A stretch of DNA of 64,000 bases from Maylandia zebra (lineage: Eukaryota > Chordata > Actinopteri > Cichliformes > Cichlidae): positions 18,262,056 to 18,326,055 of the forward strand of contig NC_135187.1 of assembly GCF_041146795.1 (NCBI RefSeq), given 5' to 3'. Below, piece after piece: positions 57,940 through 64,000 of the stretch (positions within the stretch are counted from its first letter, which is position 1; the number at the start of each line of letters is the position of its first letter). The notes beneath the pieces were generated by a model. The model was not told the origin of the DNA. It did not search any database and saw only the letters and a program-made list of their open reading frames with translations. The translations under genes were made by a program, and so were the position numbers.

Positions 57940-58560
57940 AAAGACATCCGAGACTCTTCTTTGGATGCTGGCTGCCTTTTGTTTTGTTTTCTGTCAAGAT
58001 GATCCCACACTGCTTCGATTATCTTGAGGTTCGAACCCTGGAGAGATCAATCCATGACTGATGCGTTGTTTCATCCAGGCATACTTTGACTACATTGGCA
58101 GTATGTTTGCGATCATTGTCGTACTGAAAAATGAAGTTGAAGCCAATCAGACACTACGTGGTATTACATGGTCGATCAAAATCTGGTGGAACTTTTCTAC
58201 ATTCATAATTTGATTAATTTGGATAAGAGCTCCAACAACACTGGCTGAAATCCAGCCTCAAAGCACGGTAGAGTATCCACGCTGTGTTAAAGACGGCTAT
58301 AGACATTCACTGTTGTATCTCTCTTCGGACCTCTTCCATGCATATTTCAAATTTGGATTCATTACTCCATAAGACATATTACAGCTGATTTCTTTTTCCA
58401 GTCAATTTCTTGTGTAATTTGGCACACCTCAGCCTTATTTTTCTCTGTTCTCCTTCCTTAAGAATGGCTTATTAACAGCCACCCTTCCAACTCAGATAAC
58501 TTTTGATGAGGTTTCATGAAATGTTTACAGCACTTGAGTTACTCGCCACGGCCATCCTAA
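57940..58560 (-). mobile_element. decayed Tc1/mariner transposon
   Basis: Phrases 'gaagccaatcagacactacg', 'ttcaaatttggattcattac' and 'ttaagaatggcttattaaca' match a third Tc1-type family of teleosts, read on the minus strand. No intact frame; the terminal repeats were not found. Confidence 0.6.
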
Positions 58561-58639
58561 ATGTTAAAAACACTAAACTTTAATTCTAAATTACGTAATT
58601 AACGTTAACCAGAAAAAACAAGCCAAAGTCGAAATGTTG

Positions 58640-58880
58640 CTGAGCTGACCTGTGGTATGCTATGTCTTCTAAAGCACGTATAATGTAAACAGAACTGGTC
58701 TTTGCACAGAAGCCTGTGGAGCTTCATAATTAACCTCAGTGTGTGAAGAGGACTCTCCATTTAATAATAGCTGTAATAAAATGTTCTGGCCGACGGTGTT
58801 AAACGCTGCACTTGGGTCTAGCAGGGAAGATTTCAACTTTTCAATATGAATGAAGGCTGAAAACTGATTAGATTAATGTC
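58640..58880. repeat. unclassified dispersed repeat
   Basis: Contains 'gaagaggactctccatttaa' and 'ttaaacgctgcacttgggtc', phrases that I associate with a repeated teleost family. Class uncertain. Confidence 0.35.
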
Positions 58881-59783
58881 TGATGATCTTTTCTGTGCTT
58901 CTTCAAGTTTGTAACACCAAACATATTAAAGGATGATGTAAGGCTCACAGGAAGAGTTTAATTAGACACACATTTACTATTTTTCTTTATACTCTTTCTT
59001 TCTTGACATGTTTAATATGATTACTATCAGAGGAGAAAATGAACCTTGTGTAGTCTAAAAACTTTTTTATTTAATCAAACTGTAATGTTGTTGAACTCTG
59101 ACGGACGTGTCTTTTAATCTTGTCAACAAATCCTTAATCATCTAAATCTGCCATTTATCATCTTGTAAAATGTTCCCTCTGCTTCTGTTGCACATCTCCC
59201 CGGACACTCTCTGCTTCACCAGCCCTGTGCAGGTGGTCCAACCCCTGCCTGCCTCCTTAAACTGGGGTGTTTAAATCTCTTTACCTCTGTTGTGAACTTC
59301 ACACAAAGTTTGTGGTAACAAAATCAAACTGACGAGGATCTCGTTTGAAAAACACACACACTCACGAGACAAAATAAAAACAGACTGCTCAAAGCAAAAG
59401 CAGAGCCCTCACAGCTGGTAGTACAAACACAGTGACAACATGCGTATTAGATACCCTCAGTGCCAAAAGCATAAATATGAAAAAATGTGATCACCAAGAA
59501 TATCCTAAAAATGGCATTGAGGTGCGTGTTACAGTAAAGAAAAAAAAAAGTAGCCAAATTTTCATCGGAAAATGTTGAATTTTAGTAAAAACAATGCTCT
59601 GTAGTTTGATACTGTCGTTACAGACAAAGCAGATGTTTAAAGCCTTTGGACGCACATTTGAAATGCACTCATTCTCCTTATCAGCTGGAAACATTAAAGC
59701 CGTAAAATGACTTTTTCAAACGGATAAAAACTATTGAACAGCAGCAATGTTGAGCCTGTTCCAAAATTTGAATGTACATGTGT
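58881..59783. other. intergenic stretch without recognised gene
   Basis: No gene or repeat family recognised between the repeat at 58.6-58.9 kb and the left arm of the inverted repeat. Confidence 0.6.
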
Positions 59784-60723
59784 TGAAGGTGCGGGTCTTG
59801 TTGAATTATTAAACATACTTTCTTTAATTTTTCAAGCCACAAAAACAACAACTTTTAATTTTCTTCTGCTTGAGTCTCGGCCTCGGGTAGCTCTACTTAT
59901 CATTGCTCAGTCAGTCGTCTGTTTGTGCTACTTTTTTTCAAGGAGCAGTGGATTATTGGTAAGGGTGACTTTATGTGTTTAGCTACTTAAGTGGAAGTAC
60001 TGTGGAAAGTTTTACCTTACATACATAGATCTACCAGTACAGCTTCTGAGGTAACTGTTTACAAAATGTTATAATCTATTCAAAGGTTCTTTGCAGTTTT
60101 ACATTGATAAACATGATCCTTAACACATTTGGCCCACATAAAGTACTATGGCCATCACACGGTCATTTAGAATTGTTTAAATAACTCGTGTCTTAAGTCC
60201 TTCCATCAAACAGAAAATTAAAAAAAAAAAAAACATGGTTCACTTTTACATCACAAAATGTTAGAAATATAAGCCGTTCATAACAACCTGAAAGGTTGGG
60301 AGTTTAAAATGCAAACCGATGGAAGCAGAAGTAGAAGACTATAATGTCTCAGAGCACACGGTGCCTATTAATGTGTAGACATGTATAAATAAGAGCTTAA
60401 TAAAGATGCTTAATTTCTTAAGAAATAAACAGGTGGAGTGATCTTTATCAAAAGTGGATGTTGCATCTGTGGCTAAACCACTGTACCCAAAAAAACTTTA
60501 AAAATCTACTGTGTGTGAGGCTGTGTAAGTAAAGCTTGCCCTTCACACCTGCGTGTAATAAACCATTTGTTGGGGGTTGTGGATTTGGCACCTCAGCATT
60601 GTGAAAGTGGGGAAACATGTTTCTGGCTGTGCATAAGATTCCTCCTTACAACTTAGAATCTCAGTTCTAAATGAAATTCAGATGTTTTTTTAAGTATGGC
60701 TAATGTATTAATTGACTTCTAAG

Positions 60724-60805
<82 letters not shown>

Positions 60806-61294
60806 GAACAACACAGAGAAGAAGAAGAGGGGGTCGTTTTACTACACATCATAAAAACGCAATCATTCATCTTCCAACTGTATCTTTCTGTTCTGGCTTT
60901 AGAGTCATAGGTTGTTTACTGAGCCGTACTTTGGGAGTCATACTGTTGTGATACTGAGGAGAAAAGGGTAAGGTTTGATAGACTAAACCCTTACACACAT
61001 AACTTGAAAAACCTAAAGAGTGTGTGAGACTGCTAGCTGTGTTGTTCAGCATTAAACTCATCTACAAATGTGTTAGTAAAGAGCGACTTGTACTTCTGTC
61101 CCATTAAGCAACGGTTTAACAAATTTCACTGCAAACTATAAAAGGAATCTGGATTTATATAGAACATAGTAGTGATGGATTAAGTGCAGGAAACACTAGT
61201 ATAAGGTGTCTATTGAACAAATCTCCTTCAGCGTTCAAAATGACCAAAGTGAGGCCTACAGGCGTTTTCTCTCGGTTGGTTGTGTTCAGGGAAA
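59784..61294 (+). repeat. left arm of long inverted repeat
   Basis: Starts tgaaggtgcgggtc and ends tgtgttcagggaaa. It is the near-exact reverse complement of 62505-63979. Only scattered substitutions are seen, plus a length difference in the CA tract (60727-60804, about 78 bp, against about 40 bp in the other arm). A 64-codon open frame on the minus strand at 60867-61061 encodes the same peptide as the frame at 62738-62932 in the other arm. No known coding sequence or transposon termini. Confidence 0.93.
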
Positions 61295-62504
61295 AAGCAG
61301 CTAAATACACTGAGACTGCTCCCCATTGTTAGTGAGTTAACTCTGGATATCTGTAGGTTTTGTCAAACTTGGAGTGAACAAAAGCAGAAAAACAGTAAAA
61401 GATGCAGACAGTGAAAGTCTGGTTTATTTCATGAACACAATGAAACATTTTACAGTCCACAGAGCAAAGCATACATGATAAATAGATACACATAACATGA
61501 GAAGTAAAACTCGTCGTCTTACCACATGTTATATTCTGTAAACTTAAAATAACCACAGAAATTAGAGTTTAGTGTTTTAAAGTCATTATTAAAAACATGA
61601 GTCAACATTACTGAAGTGACGCTTTAACGATGCGTCTTATCACCGTGTTTATGATGATAAAACATGTTCTCTCGTTAGTAGTTGTCTGCGCTGTCACTTG
61701 TCATGAAAATGTCCAGAGCCAGGGTTCCTCTTTAATCACCATTGATCATTAATAGGGTCACAAAAGATTTGTCACATTATCCCCATAAACAAAATGCTTT
61801 TATAGAAATCATTGTGATACAAATATTTAGATTCTTGATTCACAATGTGCACGAACTCAAAATCTTTAGAGGTTCATATTTATAAAGTATCGCAAATAAT
61901 ACATTTATACCATTGTATGAGCTACTTCTTGTAAAAACTGATTGAAAAAAGCTCCTGTCGTGACCTTCCTTCTGTGAGGACACACACACACACACAGAGA
62001 GAGAGAGGGGGAGATCATTAGGATTGGAGGCGTTTTTGGATTTTCACTTATTGTTGGCTTTACAGTCACATAAAATTCATTCCAATTTTTTTGCCTTTGC
62101 TTCAATTAAGGTGTTTCTTTAAATCTACAGCAGCTTCCTTTTCAAAAAGTTTACTGACATAGTAAGGAAGTAGCTAGGGAACTCAGTAAGTATGAGCAAC
62201 AACAGCTTAGGGACTGTTTCTACAATAAAGAGGAATTCATCATCATCTGCAGTTCATCAAAAAAAAAAGTGCCATTAAAAACAATTCAGCAGATCCTCAA
62301 AGTATGGATACAATCTGTTTTCAGCTGTAGAGGTACGCTTCATGTACTTATCAACATGCAGTTTAGAGGCTTGCATTAGAGTGCTTTGGTACTTGGGCCT
62401 CTTTTATTTAGCACGGTTATACCATTGTGTATTTAGCTATATAAATATGCTCAAGAGTCTATTGTATGTTTGTCATGCAATTAAAAATTCAAAAATATAT
62501 TGTA
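61295..62504. other. spacer between the inverted arms
   Basis: About 1.2 kb of AT-rich DNA without a recognised gene. It holds a short CA/GA tract at 61981-62009. Confidence 0.85.
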
Positions 62505-62993
62505 TTTCCCTGAACACAACCAATCAAGAGAAAACGCCTGTAGGCCTCACTTTGGTCATTTTGAACGCTGAAGGAGATTTGTTCAATAGACACCTTATAC
62601 TAGTGTTTCCTGCACTTAATCCATCACTACTATGTTCTATATAAATCCAGATTCCTTTTATAGTTTGCAGTGAAATTTGTTAAACCGTTGCTTAATGGGA
62701 CAGAAGTACAAGTCGCTCTTTACTAACACATTTGTAGATGAGTTTAATGCTGAACAACACAGCTAGCAGTCTCACACACTCTTTAGGTTTTTCAAGTTAT
62801 GTGTGTAAGGGTTTAGTCTATCAAACCTTACCCTTTTCTCCTCAGTATCACAACAGTATGACTCCCAAAGTACGGCTCAGTAAACAACCTATGACTCTAA
62901 AGCCAGAACAGAAAGATACAGTTGGAAGATGAATGATTGCGTTTTTATGATGTGTAGTAAAACGACCCCCTCTTCTTCTTCTCTGTGTTGTTC

Positions 62994-63035
<42 letters not shown>

Positions 63036-63979
63036 CTTAGAAGTCAATTAATACATTAGCCATACTTAAAAAAAACATCTGAATTTCATTTAGAACTGAG
63101 ATTCTAAGTTGTAAGGAGGAATCTTATGCACAGCCAGAAACATGTTTCCCCACTTTCACAATGCTGAGGTGCCAAATCCACAACCCCCAACAAATGGTTT
63201 ATTACACGCAGGTGTGAAGGGCAAGCTTTACTTACACAGCCTCACACACAGTAGATTTTTAAAGTTTTTTTGGGTACAGGGGTTTAGCCACAGATGCAAC
63301 ATCCACTTTTGATAAAGATCACTCCACCTGTTTATTTCTTAAGAAATTAAGCATCTTTATTAAGCTCTTATTTATACATGTCTACACATTAATAGACACC
63401 GTGTGCTCTGAGACATTATAGTCTTCTACTTCTGCTTCCATCGGTTTGCATTTTAAACTCCCAACCTTTCAGGTTGTTATGAACGGCTTATATTTCTAAC
63501 ATTTTGTGATGTAAAAGTGAACCATGTTTTTTTTTTTTTTTTTAATTTTCTGTTTGATGGAAGGACTTAAGACACGAGTTATTTAAACAATTCTAAATGA
63601 CAGTGTGATGGCCATAGTACTTTATGTGGGCCAAATGTGTTAAGGATAATGTTTATCAATGTAAAATTGCAAAGAACCTTTGAATAGATTATAACATTTT
63701 GTAAACAGTTACCTCAGAAGCTGTACTGGTAGATCTATGTATGTAAGGTAAAACTTTCCACAGTACTTCCACTTAAGTAGCTAAACACATAAAGTCACCC
63801 TTACCAATAATCCACTGCTCCTTGAAAAAAAGTAGCACAAACAGACGACTGACTGAGCAATGATAAGTAGAGCTACCCGAGGCCGAGACTCAAGCAGAAG
63901 AAAATTAAAAGTTGTTGTTTTTGTGGCTCGAAAAATTAAAGAAAGTATGTTTAATAATTCAACAAGACCCGCACCTTCA
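62505..63979 (-). repeat. right arm of long inverted repeat
   Basis: Reverse complement of 59784-61294, from tttccctgaacaca to gcaccttca. Its TG tract is at 62995-63034. Similarity stops about 20 bp before the window end, so the outer boundary appears to be inside the window. Confidence 0.93.
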
Positions 63980-64000
63980 CCCGCTAGATTTCAGCCAGTG

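Noticed and set aside
60867..62932. Twin 64-codon frames in both arms as a duplicated gene
   Set aside because: Identity is explained by the inverted repeat itself; the peptide has no features and the frame is short.
59784..63979. CRISPR array or plasmid-like inverted repeat
   Set aside because: The sequence is eukaryotic, with introns and microsatellites; there are no short regular repeats with spacers.

Overview
The window looks like teleost fish nuclear DNA, probably percomorph. It has small-exon vertebrate genes with GT-AG introns, many CA/TG microsatellites, several Tc1-type families, hAT and piggyBac-like elements, teleost LINE fragments and a tRNA-derived SINE. The species cannot be fixed from the sequence; a cichlid-like genome is only a guess.

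Five protein-coding genes can be rebuilt exon by exon. From the left: vps28 (minus, 221-2816, ESCRT-I subunit) is head-to-head with aunip (plus, 5336-7078, Aurora A/ninein-interacting and DNA-end-resection factor). They share a region holding a palindromic CRE. Next is cap2 (minus, 9675-25225, 5' exon near 29.43 kb, cyclase-associated protein that recycles actin), whose 3' side converges on aunip. Then come rbm24 (minus, 35400-44151, muscle RNA-binding splicing factor) and stmnd1 (minus, 47561-51214, stathmin-domain protein with an MGC lipidation-type N-terminus). All five reading frames close exactly across their splice junctions: 222, 427, 474, 234 and 300 residues. The order stmnd1-rbm24-cap2 is also the gene order I know from human 6p22.3, which supports choosing cap2 over cap1.

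The rest is intronic and intergenic DNA full of transposons. It includes Tc1/mariner remnants (5.8, 8.7-9.6, 15.0-15.9, 22.2-22.7 and 57.9-58.6 kb), a TTAA-flanked piggyBac-like MITE (40.73-41.03 kb) and two hAT elements with exact 8-bp target duplications (44.62-45.37 and 51.85-53.31 kb). LINE reverse-transcriptase sequence occurs at 49.0-49.4 kb (decayed) and 54.0-56.0 kb (515 open codons).

The right end, after 51.2 kb, has no recognisable conserved gene but is the most unusual part. A TATA-type promoter drives a short unidentified ORF that a LINE has split, with the same frame open on the far side. A tandem duplication is bounded by CA tracts. A very well preserved inverted repeat with arms of about 1.5 kb and a spacer of about 1.2 kb (59784-63979) runs almost to the window end. 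No CRISPR array, rRNA gene or intact tRNA gene was seen.
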